Shown one piece after another: positions 1 to 12,400 of a stretch of DNA of 31,875 bases. The DNA is from Lingula anatina. Taxonomy: Eukaryota > Brachiopoda > Lingulata > Lingulida > Lingulidae. The notes below the pieces were generated by a model. That model worked only from the letters and a program-made list of their open reading frames with translations, did not search any database and had not been told where the DNA came from. The DNA is taken from positions 6,877-38,751 of the forward strand of contig NW_019773810.1 of the NCBI RefSeq assembly GCF_001039355.2. The letters are read 5' to 3'. The position numbers and the translations under genes are program-made. Numbering within the stretch: the stretch's first letter is position 1; the number at the start of each line of letters is the position of its first letter.

Positions 1-1670
1 CTCTCTCTCGTTAGATTACAAAATAGAAATCGCACCCTTCAAATTGCGCCTGGTAACCCTCTTGACTTTCCACTCCCAGAAGAATTGTCAACTCGAACTT
101 CCAGACTTCCTCTGAGCGCCTAAGTCACTTTTTGCCTGATTAATGAGAAATTTCACCCGCGTCTCGAGTGGATTGTAATGTAGCTGCGAGCACCCTAAGG
201 ATTCCATTTTGGTATTGAAACGTTCACTTCTCCAGGTAGAGCAATGCGGCGGCATTAATAAGCCAGGGCAACGGGGGGTTGGAATAATTAACCCAACTAT
301 CAGAATCCCTGAAACATTCCATAGAAGGCTCCCGTGGGGGCTGACAAGCTGATGAATAAACGAGGAATAAAAAATAGCAGAAGCCCTGTGGACCCACGAT
401 CTGACCAAATGCCATTAACTTCAATAGCGAGGAAGAGATATTATTAGTCAGTGGGGAATCGGAATGAGCAGGAGGAAATTTTCACAGCAAATCAACACAG
501 ATGTATTGAGAAAGCACGGCCACTTTGATGAGGAATTATATACTTGGGACTCTAATTGCTACAGTGTTCGGGGACATTAAGATCAAGGAAAAAAATAAGG
601 ATGACCTTTGATATAACCCAGTGAGCTGTACAAGTTGTCCGAGCATTTTAGTGAACTTCAGAGACATTCCCGACTTCAGCTGAGGTTAATTTCGAAAGAA
701 AATGGTTAATTGAATTATGTTTCTACTCTTGAAGGAGCAAGAGTATTTGTTCATGAGATAATTTCAGTGTAAGGAGTGACTTGATCCGGGTTAGATCTGA
801 TTTTGTCTTCACACAGCATAATGACAGACCTTTCTACTTAGCTATAATTGATATACCTCCAGTGACTGGATACAGATGATACATGACCTAATGCAGTTGA
901 AGCTGTTCACTTGAAATACTAGGACAGTAAATTGGATTGTTACTGATTTGTACCTTTGTCATTACTGGTGTTACTGAGTTGAGCTGTTTGCATTGACAAT
1001 TTGTAAAACTAAGTTTGATTTTAAAATAAAACAAGATTTACTTTGATGAACACATATACCCATATGCACAAGTTGACACCTCACTGCTGTAGCAGTAAAT
1101 CTCTGTTTGAATCAATCCACTCATCTCTTCTTATAGATTAATACAAGCTTGTTGTCTACAAAATATTTTTTTCTGTTTTTTAAATCAATTTATGTTTCAA
1201 TTAGTATGTGTGGAACTAAGCAAGTCTGTGCCATCACCAGTTATTATATATAATATATTTGAAAGCTTCATTACAAATCCAACTCTTTACAGCTATGTCA
1301 CAGTTTCAAACTACACTGAATATACAACTGTCTGAAATACATGATAAGCTGTTGTTATGATTTAGTATGACGTATGGATCGAGAACTTTGAACTGACAGA
1401 TTATACAACAGATCAGGATCCATTGTTGAACAGATATAGCCCATGGAAAAAGTAATCACATATATAAAAACATAAAGACTAACATGACAGTAGAAAAATA
1501 AAATTAAATGTGTTTATGGAGGAAAAAATTTGTTTTGACCATCACTCCATACATATCTTATAGATTTTCTTTAATCCAGGCACCCACCCACATAACAATC
1601 CCAAACTACAGTGTGATATTTTCATGAATTATTTGATATTCTACTTGATATGGTCACTAAATATGCATGT

Positions 1671-1749
<79 letters not shown>

Positions 1750-1847
1750 GGATCCCTTTTGTACAATTTTATTAGAAACATGGAAGGGTTTGTTAAACAA
1801 ACACTTAAAACAGATCTGTTATTTATTTAAGTGATTTTTATTCCCAG
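1..1847. other. Upstream non-coding region (probable intron or 5' flank of the zinc-finger gene)
   Basis: I see no convincing exon on either strand. The first 500 bases are less AT-rich than the rest and contain several homeodomain-type cores (TAAT/ATTA words near 142, 254, 283 and 413), which would suit a conserved regulatory segment, but nothing in the sequence proves that. The first recognisable coding exon starts at 1848 in phase 2 and so needs an upstream exon ending with one base of a codon. No such exon with a clear finger or start codon is visible here. The region is therefore most likely intron. Confidence 0.5.
1667..1749. repeat. Compound (TG)n-(GA)n microsatellite
   Basis: About 64 bases of TG repeat with one interruption run directly into about 18 bases of GA repeat, ending roughly 100 bases before the acceptor of the first visible exon. 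Length is probably polymorphic. Confidence 0.97.
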
Positions 1848-1981
1848 GCACCTGTATAGACAGTAGCCCCTACAGTGAGACCAGTGGTAGCAACTCCCCT
1901 GTGATGTCACCACACGACGTGGACGGTAGCAAAAGTCCGACAACTGCAGGTGAAGCCTGTCTTGGAATACCAGAGGATCAG
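1848..1981 (+). CDS. ZNF423: ZNF423-like exon 1 of window: Ser/Pro-rich linker
   Basis: Acceptor TTCCCAG and donor CAG|GTGACT bracket 134 bases that read open only in the frame starting two bases in ([20 protein letters not shown]...). It encodes 44 residues of serine/proline-rich linker with no finger, placed before the first visible finger. The phase-2 start implies an upstream exon. The donor is immediately followed by a 60-bp segment that is repeated at 3268. Confidence 0.75.
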
Positions 1982-3187
1982 GTGACTTATATATGGTCCA
2001 ATCAGGTTTAGGTTGTCTTTTTCCATGTGTGTGGTTGAATCAGATTAAAGTTTACATTGAACATTAACACCTAAAACAATAGAAATAATATTAGCTCAGT
2101 GAAAAATATGTGTGCACCTTCCTAGTTTACATTTATGTACATGTGTGCATGCATGTCTTAATAATTAAATTTTTTGGCACTTAAAGTATTCTTTAACTTC
2201 ATGTCTTTATTTTCCAGTTTTTCTTAGTTTATTCATTTCTTGCACTGTATCTATAGAATATTATTTTTATTTGCTTTAAACATACACCATTCTATAACTT
2301 GAAATCTTGCTATTCCAGCTACCGTACACCCTTGGTGTAACAGAGACCACACCCTACGCCTGCCAGTTCTGTGACAAGGCATTTGGACGTCTTAGCCATC
2401 TGAAGAAACATGAGCAGGTATATGCTGGAACAGATCTCAGACTGTCCCCCATATCAGTTTCAATGAAAAAAGATATATATTTTAGTACTTGAAGATATTC
2501 TGCATTTGTTTGAATATGCTTCATAGTCATTTTTATCCTGCAAAACTTTTATCTCTGACAATTCAGAAATTAAAGGTAAAACCCCTTAAAGGAAAGTTTA
2601 TCTGAAGCCTACTGTACCTGATGTTGTTACTTTCTCAGCCTTCTCAGTGAGCAAGGTGGTAGCTGTTACATCTCACAAATTCAAGTGCATGTGAGAATTA
2701 AAATTTGTTTTGGGCAGAAAATCAAGTGCAGATTACCTTTAAAGATGTAGGCAGTTTGATTATTACTCCCCCATTATACAATCTCCCCAGTAATTACTGA
2801 ACTAGAAGAATGCTGTCTACTTCCTGAAATTAAAGCTACGAACATGTAGTTCACATCCCTGGATGTCTTTTGTATAATATGAATTAATTAATGAAAATGT
2901 CCTTTAATTTGTGCATTTGGTGAATTCAGATATCGGTTTCAGGTATTGGGGTTTTCCTCTTGTTCTTGTACTTTCTCCACTTTTCTGTTGAAATAAAGGG
3001 TTAGGTAGTAGCACGACTTTTTTGGGTGAAATAGGGGTGGTAGGATTACCAGTTTTCTTCTTTTTTTTTTCATTTTTCTGTGCCTGAGATCTAAAATCAG
3101 GCGTAAGTTTCTTCAGACATTGTGGAGTACACGTTTGTTGGCTTTCTCAGAAATATATTTCAGATGTTTTTTTAAAAGTCAGTCACT

Positions 3188-3276
<89 letters not shown>

Positions 3277-3414
3277 TCCAATCAGGTTTAGGTTGTCTTT
3301 TTCCACATGTGTGGTTGAATCAGATTATCAGATAGTACTATTACTCACTCATTTAAGGACAAAGCACACAAAAATCTGTCTATCAGGTAAAATATGCCCC
3401 TGTCACCCTCCGTC

Positions 3415-3469
<55 letters not shown>

Positions 3470-6400
3470 TGAAGTATCTCATATCTTTGATTACATTTGT
3501 AAATTATTGTGATACATCTTGCTCTACCTTTGGATTGAATAAGTCTGTTAAATTATATTTATTTATTTATTTCTATAGGTATATATTTAAAGTAATCTCA
3601 AAGATTGTTCATACGTAGTTCATTGCACAAACCAAAAACACTCCAGTTCCTCCATCCCTGGGAAACCTCCAGTGGTTGGGAATTAAATTAGCAATTTTTG
3701 TCCATTTGTTATGGAAACATTTTATAACAAAATGTAAATGGCTCAACAGTCCACTGTGGTCTCCAATTATAAAAGTAGCCTTTTTAGGTCTCTCTGTCAC
3801 TCCATCAAAGCTTCTGTTTACATGAGAATTTAACCCCAGTGCTAAATATATGATCATGGGTGGAAGTTGTAAAAAGTGAAAATCCTAAAAATGTAGCTTG
3901 CATTTTCATCACATTAAGACTATGTGACAAAATGACCAAAATGAAGACTGAAAATCCTAAAATCAGGCATAACCCAGAAATATTTCACCCATGTAAAATT
4001 ATTTTCCTAAGGAAAATGGAAAATTTTCACTGTTCAAATTTATCATTGATTAAGTTCAATTTTACACTTTCTTAAAAGAAAATCTACCCTAGAGTTAGTC
4101 CATCCAGCCCTTCTTCTTTCCATATACCGGGGTATGTATATATTTTGTACATGTAAAAGGCTTTATCATCGGACTCCCCGTAGGATTATCTGCCAGACAG
4201 CTGGAGATGGATGACATGGAAGAGCCCAATACATGGGAGACCTGGAGACCGTTTCCAATCAACTTTTCCACTGAACTTCAATATGGAAAAATTTTCTGCT
4301 GTGTCTCTGGTGTAAGTGGGAAGTAAACTGAGGAAATTTTTTTTAAAATCCTGAGTGGGAATTCTGGTTCAGTGTGCCTTGAGACTCTCCATCTCCCCTG
4401 CTGATCAGGGGTTTTGGGACAGTTTAACGAAAGAAATTGTGCCTGAAAATTAGTCTAAACTTTTAGGTCAAGATTTTTGTGTGCTTTGTCCCTAAATGAG
4501 TGAGTAATAGTCCTATTAAATGAAATTTTGTGTTTGTTTCATTTTTATCAAGAAAGACACAAATTAATTTCATTTGAGACCAATATTATGGGGTTTGCCT
4601 TGTGCTGAGACAAACCAAAATTTCAATTTCAGGCCAGATCAGTTTTTGAGCTGTAAGGTTCTTTACGAAATTGTCCTGAAATTTAACCTTTAATAAGTTT
4701 TGAAAGGCAGGCAATCTAGGCTCATAACATATAAAAAGCTCATAGTGGCATAGAACAAGCAATAAGGAAGTAAAATAATGTTAAGAGACTTCATGGCATG
4801 TAAGATAAGTTAAAAAAGGAAGTCATTTTTTAACATGATTCTAATGCTTTTGGTAATTTGTTGACAACATACAAAATCTGTCCTTGTTTGCGACACCCAT
4901 TAATGCCAATCACCAACCAGTGTCACTTTTGGGTGTTAATTTACAGAAAACTAAATTTGTCTAACAACTTTAGGTACGTGCATGCCATAATGTCAGATAT
5001 ACAGTGCATCAGACACCTCGTCCCTTGAGATGAAAACCCATCGGGCCAATGGAGAACTCTGGTAGACATAACAAAGATTATGTAAAAACAACAGCAAGGT
5101 TATTGATTCTAAACCCATTAACAATGGGAAAGGGCTGAAGGTCATGCAACTGTCTGAACAGTTTCCAGATGATTGGTAGTTAGAGCATGCAACACTATGG
5201 GCAAGTCATCAATACACAATATGTTTGTGATTTTATGGTGGTGCATTGGACTTATTATGTGTGTATACATGTACATGTACATCACTTTATGCTGCCAACA
5301 TTGGTAGCTCATTTTATGTCTTCACCACTTGTTGAATATAGCTTGAGTTTTAGAACCAATTCAGACCAGGTTCTTCATTTTGAGATTTCCATGCCAGCTG
5401 GTCTGAACTTCAGCTGCCTTTCATTGAAGTATGTGGCACCAATCACAAACACAAAAGCTTAACTTGTCATTTCCACCCAAATATATCAGTCTCAAGTAAG
5501 ATACCTTCAACGGGAAATGTTGTGGTGGAAATAACTGGTTTACCTCTAGTTTGAAGAAACTATTTTCATAACTTTCAGACACAGATGACATAATTGTTTG
5601 CTGGTTTTCACAAAAATTATTTTTCAACCTTTCCAGGTCCATGGTGACCAGATGCCATACAGGTGTGATTTCTGCCAGAGATTGTTCAAACACAAGCGTA
5701 GCAGGGACAGGCATGTGAAACTGCACACTGGGGACAAGAAGTACAAGTGTCTGCACTGTGACTCTGCATTCTCAAGGTAGGGGTGTTTTACAAAAAGTTA
5801 AAGTTTTGGAACTTGGCTAAGACTGCTATACTTGGATAGGTGAACGCCTGTATTCGACTTTTTGGTATACTAAGTCTAATAGTGCTTTGTGAATGATGGC
5901 CTACAATGGAGATATAGCTGACAGAACTAAATGGAGTAAATTGTCACTTCTGAGAGCATTAGAATAATTGCAATCCGCTATTTGGGCTTAATTAAGGCAG
6001 AAAACACTGGTTAAGCAGTCTCTTGGAATCTTAGTGAAATGCAACTAAGGTAGCTAAGATTCATTTCTGTGTGAGAGAGATTTGTTTCCTATTTATAAAG
6101 GCCTAATATGGTTTGACCTGATGTGTTTTTTTATTCCACAGGAGTGACCACCTGAAGATTCATATGAAGACCCACGACACAGCCAAGCCTTACCAGTGTG
6201 TGGAGTGCAATCGAGGATACACCACTCCTGCTGCGCTCACATCACACATGATCAGCCACATCAAGACCAGCCAGTCTGAGGATGGGTTTACTGTGGATGA
6301 GGAGCACCTGCAGAATAACAAGGACCATGACAAGGTGGGTCTCCTACGTACCAGTCCAGTGTACAGCTGGGGAATTCAGATGTATTTTTGTTATTTATTA

Positions 6401-9400
6401 TTTATTTATTTGTTATTTATTAGCTTTGTTTCATTTTCATTTTGATGTTGTCAGGTGGCAGAGATATTGCACTGCAGTTCAAGTCCAACATAAAACTGGC
6501 AAATTTCAGATAAATTTTGGTTTACTGCCATTATTTATTTTTTTAACTTCTTTAATTTATTCATTTATTTATTTATAAAGCTTTGATTGATTTTTATTTT
6601 GATTTTCTCAGGTGGCAGAGATACTACACTGCAGTCGGTGTAAGGATTCTTTTGCTACTTGGAACGACTTGGAGAGACACCTGATCAAGGCACACTCAGA
6701 GAAGAGCCCTGACAAACATGTCTGCCCTGTCTGCAAGGAAGCCTTCGACTCCTCAGATGCCCTGTGCACTCACATCAAGGGTCATGCTGTCATGACCTCA
6801 CCCAGCATCTCTGACGATGCTCCTAGCTCCAAGAGGCCCAGGTTGACACCAAAATCAGTGAATTTGAGTGTCACTGAGAAGAGTGGTGGGGACAACGCCT
6901 GTCCGTACTGCTCCAAAAAGTACCCGAGTTTGGAAGTGCTGGAGATTCATATTCACACAATGCATGAGGGTAAGCCGACCTTGATCTACGACTGCCATTA
7001 CTGCGGAGCTGTCTTCCCATCATCCTATGTCCTAAATGAGCACATACAGCTGTCACATGATGGCCGAACCACACCCATTTTCCCCTGTGAGTTCTGCACC
7101 ATGGATTTCACTGGGAGTGAAGCACTGGAATATCACATGAATAATGTGCACAACTTTCTCCCAGATAACAGTGAGAGTGCATTCTGTTCGCAGTGTAACG
7201 CTGGTTTTCCTAACAGTGCCACGCTGGCTGATCATGTCCAGAAGATCCACAGTGGGGGGTCCTCTTTAAAAGTGCCAGACATCAGCAAGTATGTCCACCA
7301 GAAGGGCAGCAAATCTGGCGGAAAGAGCTCACGGAAGGATAAAAATGGTGACCGATTTGATGACACAAGTCGTGCTTCAACAGGCACACACCCTAACTCA
7401 TCCCGCTCCCCTACCAACACCAACAATGCCACCGCCTCCGCTGATGCCTTGATCTGTGACCAGTGCCTGTCTTCCTTCGACACCTTTGATGCCTACGCCA
7501 GCCACATGCAGACCCACCTGGACAAGGGATCCCAGGGAGGCCACCTGCATATCTGCCACCAGTGTGGGTCAGACTTCACCTCGGAGGACCAGCTGGAGGC
7601 CCACTCTCTGTCCCACTACCTGAACCTGACCACAGAGTTTGGCTGTACTAGCTGCCTGAAGCTGTTCTCCAAGCCTGATGAGCTGCAGAAACACCTGATG
7701 GATATCCATGCACATCACCTGTACAGGTGCTCTCTGTGTAAGGAGACCTTTGATTCCAAGGTAATGTTTCTCCACTTTGCTGACATACAGCTTTTAAATC
7801 TATTTATGTGATCCTTCAATTTGTGTACAGCTTGAGCATAATTATTTATTTTACTTTATGTTTCTTGTGGTATACATGTTTTTATAAATTTAACAACTAC
7901 AGTATTTTCATTTACTTATATTTATGCCTGACGTAACTGTTTTTTATTTCAAAATCCCAATTAAGATATAGGATCATGTTTAAGTTTTTTAATTTAATAT
8001 AATTTTATTATTCATGACATTTTTGAAAATATTTCACATTGAAATTATTTTTACTTATAGTTAAAAAAACTGCCTTAATTGTAAATAGGAGCTTCACTAT
8101 CAACTTTTTATGTGGACATTGAAAGTTTTTTAAAAGCACATTGAGATAAATAAATGTACTAGGATAATTAGCATGGGTACTATCAGTGTAGCATACTTGA
8201 TTCTCTTCATGGGGGCTTTCAGGTTAATACTATCATTATAGGCAATATTAGGTTCATGTTTATCATTATGGGCACTTTCAGGTATAACTATTATTATTAT
8301 TGTCACTTTCAGGTGAATTTCCAGGTCCAGTTTAATGTTATCATTATGGGCAATATTAGGCTAATGTGATCATTATTGTCACTTTTAGGTGAATGTCCAG
8401 GTCCACTTTGCCATCAAGCACAGTAATGAGTGTAAGTTGTACCAGTGTACTGCCTGTACCACGATATTCAGGTCAGAGATGGAGTGGCAACTCCATGTCA
8501 AAGTTAACCATCTCCACATCACCAAGCCTTATAGGTAATCATTGAACTAGGTCTTTACTTAAATACATACAAACTGAAGAGAGGTACCCAGTAGCTAGGT
8601 TACACTTTTAGTTGTTTTCATTCTGCATTGACAAATTAAATCACATAACATGGATGTCATATGCCTTCATTTTGCAGAATATTAATTTTGGTCATTTTAT
8701 AGGGGATGGGAATTTTCTTCCCTTTTACGAGTATAGAAGTTAGATACTTGCTGGATATTGTTTGAGGCATATAAGTAGTCTTAAGATTTCCTCCTTTACC
8801 AAGGTAATTAGTATGTGTAAGCAGGGGCGGATCCAGAGATATTTTCTGACAGTCTTCCAAATTATCTTTGTTACCATCCTCCATTTTTGACCGTCTTCCG
8901 ACAGAAAACATTAGATGGCTGACAATGTAAACTTGAAAATCTGACCGTCTTCCAGAAGACCCAGAAGACGGCCTAAATCCGCCTCTGTGTAAGTGTAGTG
9001 TAGACAAATATCCACTGTCATGTTACCCGTGTGAACAAAGCTTTAGAAACAAAAGAAACCTAGCAATACTTCCAGACCTTTTATTTAAAAATTCAACAAA
9101 GCGAACAAAGCTTTAGTAATGAAAGAAACCTAGTAATACTTCCAGACCTTTTATTTAAAAATTCAACAAAGCGAACAAAGCTTTAGTAATGAAAGAAACC
9201 TAGCAATACTTCCAGACCTTTTATTAAAAAATTTAACCTTAAACATGGACATTGAGTAACCTGTTAGATTTACATATTTTACATACATCTCTGCTCCACC
9301 ATCCACAGGTGCCTCTTTTGTAAGGACAGTTTCTCAGCAGAACTGGATCTCCAGATGCACCTGACTAGCCACAAGAAGGAGTTCATGTGTCCAGCCTGCA

Positions 9401-12400
9401 ATGAGGCCTTCCACGTGGAGTTCCTACTGGACAAACACATCCAGGACAAACATGCTGATTCCACCAGCTCCGCGGCTCCCACGCCCCAACTGGCATCTCC
9501 AGTTGCCCCTCCTCCTCCTCAAACACCAACCCCCAAACTGAAAGAGAACAGCAACTCCAACTCAGATGTGATTGATCTCAGCAACAGTGTCATGGCTCTG
9601 CCCAGTCCCCAGCTGGTACAGCAGCTTCACCAGCAGCTGTCACTTAGCAACCACCAGCACCACCACCACCAAGGAGGTCAAGGTCACAGGTCAAGGTCAA
9701 GTAACAGGATGAGGGAGATTTACCAGTGTGAACTGTGCGATGCCAAGTTCAGCAATGACCTGTCTTTTCAGAACCATTATGTCTACAAACACAGTCTCAA
9801 AGCTCCTATGGAGAAATACCAGAAAGGGTCTGTCTCATCAGCTGGTTCTATGGCAACGTCGGTGTCATCTTCACAGAACAGCCTGGTTCCTAGTGAGAAG
9901 TACTCCCATCGCTGTGTGTACTGCAATCAGACCTTCAAGACCAAGTCTGAGCTGGAGAAACATACCAAGACTCATGGTACCTCCAGCAGCCATAAGTGTA
10001 AGGTGTGTGATGAAGTCTTCCCCAGTGTCAACATTCTGGCTGAGCACAAGTTGAGCCACTGCAAGGTGGGCCAGGCCAACACATGTGCAGTGTGCAGGCT
10101 GATGCTGAGAAATGAGGAGCATTTCTACTCCCACACCCAGAGCCATGGGGTGAAGGGAGGCAGCACGCAGTGTATTGTGTGCAGGCAGACTTTGACGTCT
10201 GTTGTAGAACTTCAGATGCATGCGAGGCATCACTTCAGGGAAACCCTGGCAACGTTCACGTGCTGTGTGTGCCTGAAGAGCTACGACTCCAAGGAGAACC
10301 TCATCACCAAGGTGAACAGCAGCGGCAGGGAGTATTATGTCTGTAAGATGTGTTACCATGGCAACGGAGCAGGCAGCCCCCAGCCCACCCACTACACCTG
10401 CCGAGTGTGCCTGAAGATCTTCTCCAACACTGACAACATGGTCAGCAAGCTCAATGCCAGTGGGAAGGAGTACCACATATGTAAGCAGTGTTACCATGGC
10501 AACCAGGACGTGGACCCATGCAAGATGTCGCCACAGTTCTACACCTGTTGTGCCTGTCTGAAGACCTACGAAACCAAGGACAGTCTAGTCTCAAGGTTGA
10601 ACTCCAGCGGACGGGAATATTTCGTGTGTAACTTGTGTTACTATGGCAACCAGAAGGCAGAAGTAAAGAAAGAGCACAGGTGTCCAGTGTGCAGTGTCAA
10701 GTTTGAGTCTCAGGCGTTACTGGACGTCCATGCTACTGTACACAACAAAAAGACATACCAGTGCATAAAGTGTCAGCAGTCGTTTGCGACAGAGTACGAG
10801 ATCCAGGTTCACGTGGCCACGCATATGATGCAGGAGGGGACAATACTGGACTGCAGACTATGTGGACGTGCCTTTGAATCCCCGGCCAAGCTCCAGTGCC
10901 ACCTGATTGAACACTCCTACGAGCCTGGCTGGTACCACTGTTATATCTGTGAGCGGACCTTCGACCAGGCTGTGGACATTCAGAACCACGTCCTGGAGCA
11001 TGAGAACAGCTTGAGGAAGTTTGCATGCACGCAGTGCAGCCAGTCATTCTTTTTTAGTGGAGAGCTACAGAATCATCTATACACACACGCCAAGGAGCTG
11101 AAGTCCCCCTCCTCTGGGCAAAGGCGGAGAAGTAGATCTGGTGTGCGAGCCGATGAGGGGTCGTCTCCTGTATCAGGAAGGCAGGGCCTCGTAGCCTACC
11201 AGTCTAGTTCGTCTCCCAGTGAAGGGCTAGCTAGTGGAGGGCTGGTGGGTAAGATGGATGGAGAGAGGGGCGAGGCAGGGAACACACAGGACACACAGGA
11301 CCAGGAGACAGAGAGAGACACGTTCCAGGCTACTGGGTATGAGAATCTCCAGCATGTGCTCCTGGCACCTCCCTCACAGCAACAGAAGTCAGTGGCGGCA
11401 GAGTTTCACTGTCCTGACTGCAACAAGGTTGGTATGGGAGCACTTGGTGTAGAGATATTTGTAACTTCGAAATTGAATGTTGAATGCTGTTTTCATTATA
11501 AGTCTCAAGGTTTGGGCTTAGCTTAGACTGCTTAACTAAGAAGCCTATTGCAATTATTCAAAAGGTTTTTGGTAAAATAAAATATATGTAATGAACAAAT
11601 AAAATTTAGAAAGTATGTAATAGAAATCTGTTCTTTATTTACCAGACTTTCCTTGATGTTGGCAGCCTGAGTAGCCATATAAAGCAGCATGAGAAGAGGG
11701 AGATATTCAAGTGTTCTCTGTGCCCTCAGGTAGGTGGGTTTTTTGTTCAACCATGAGGGCAACTTCAGGTGTGCAGATTTTTGCTCCTCCTAGGAGTTAT
11801 TTTAAATTTAAGATTGAAAATTGTTGCCTGACTTTACCTGAAACTTTTAAAAAGGTGAAATTTAGGGACAGGTTTTTAATAATAATAATAATAATCATAA
11901 TCATTATTAGAAAAATAAAAATACAGATAAAATAATGACAATAACAATGCAATCTCTGTTAATATCACAATACTTCACACTTTTCCTAGCTATAAAACTA
12001 AATGTATTATTCTTATTTTTTTACTAGAAAAAAAAGCTGTGTTGTTATTATTATCATTTGTATACTATCCAGATCTTCCCAGACAGCCTGAGCTTCCAGC
12101 AGCACTTCATCCTCACCCACGCCAGTGTGAACTCAGACAAGGGTCAGGGCAGCTATAACTGTCCAGATTGTGAGCTAGACTTTACCAGTCTGCCTCTGCT
12201 GCAGGCTCACATGAGGACTCATAGCTCTGGTGAGTGGAGTGAAGTGATCCAAGTAAAACTAGAGAGCTCTCAAGTAGCACAGACATTACACATTGATATT
12301 GTAGAATTATTCTTTTATTTAGAGACTAAATAACACATGTTATATAGTGTCTAACTAAAAGATAATGCTGTTGTATCATTCCATCTAGGGACTTTGAAAA

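Noticed and set aside
1624-1830. ORF through the TG/GA repeat
   Set aside because: A dinucleotide repeat gives a (VC)n/(RE)n product; not a gene.
3120-3335. ORF through the AT array
   Set aside because: (YI)n product of a microsatellite.
9031-9236. Regularly repeated units, CRISPR-like at first glance
   Set aside because: Contiguous 70-bp tandem copies without unique spacers, in an animal intron; a minisatellite.
9871-10497. 208-codon minus-strand ORF opposite exon 7
   Set aside because: It is the antisense shadow of the zinc-finger exon, with no domain of its own; the plus strand has clear fingers.
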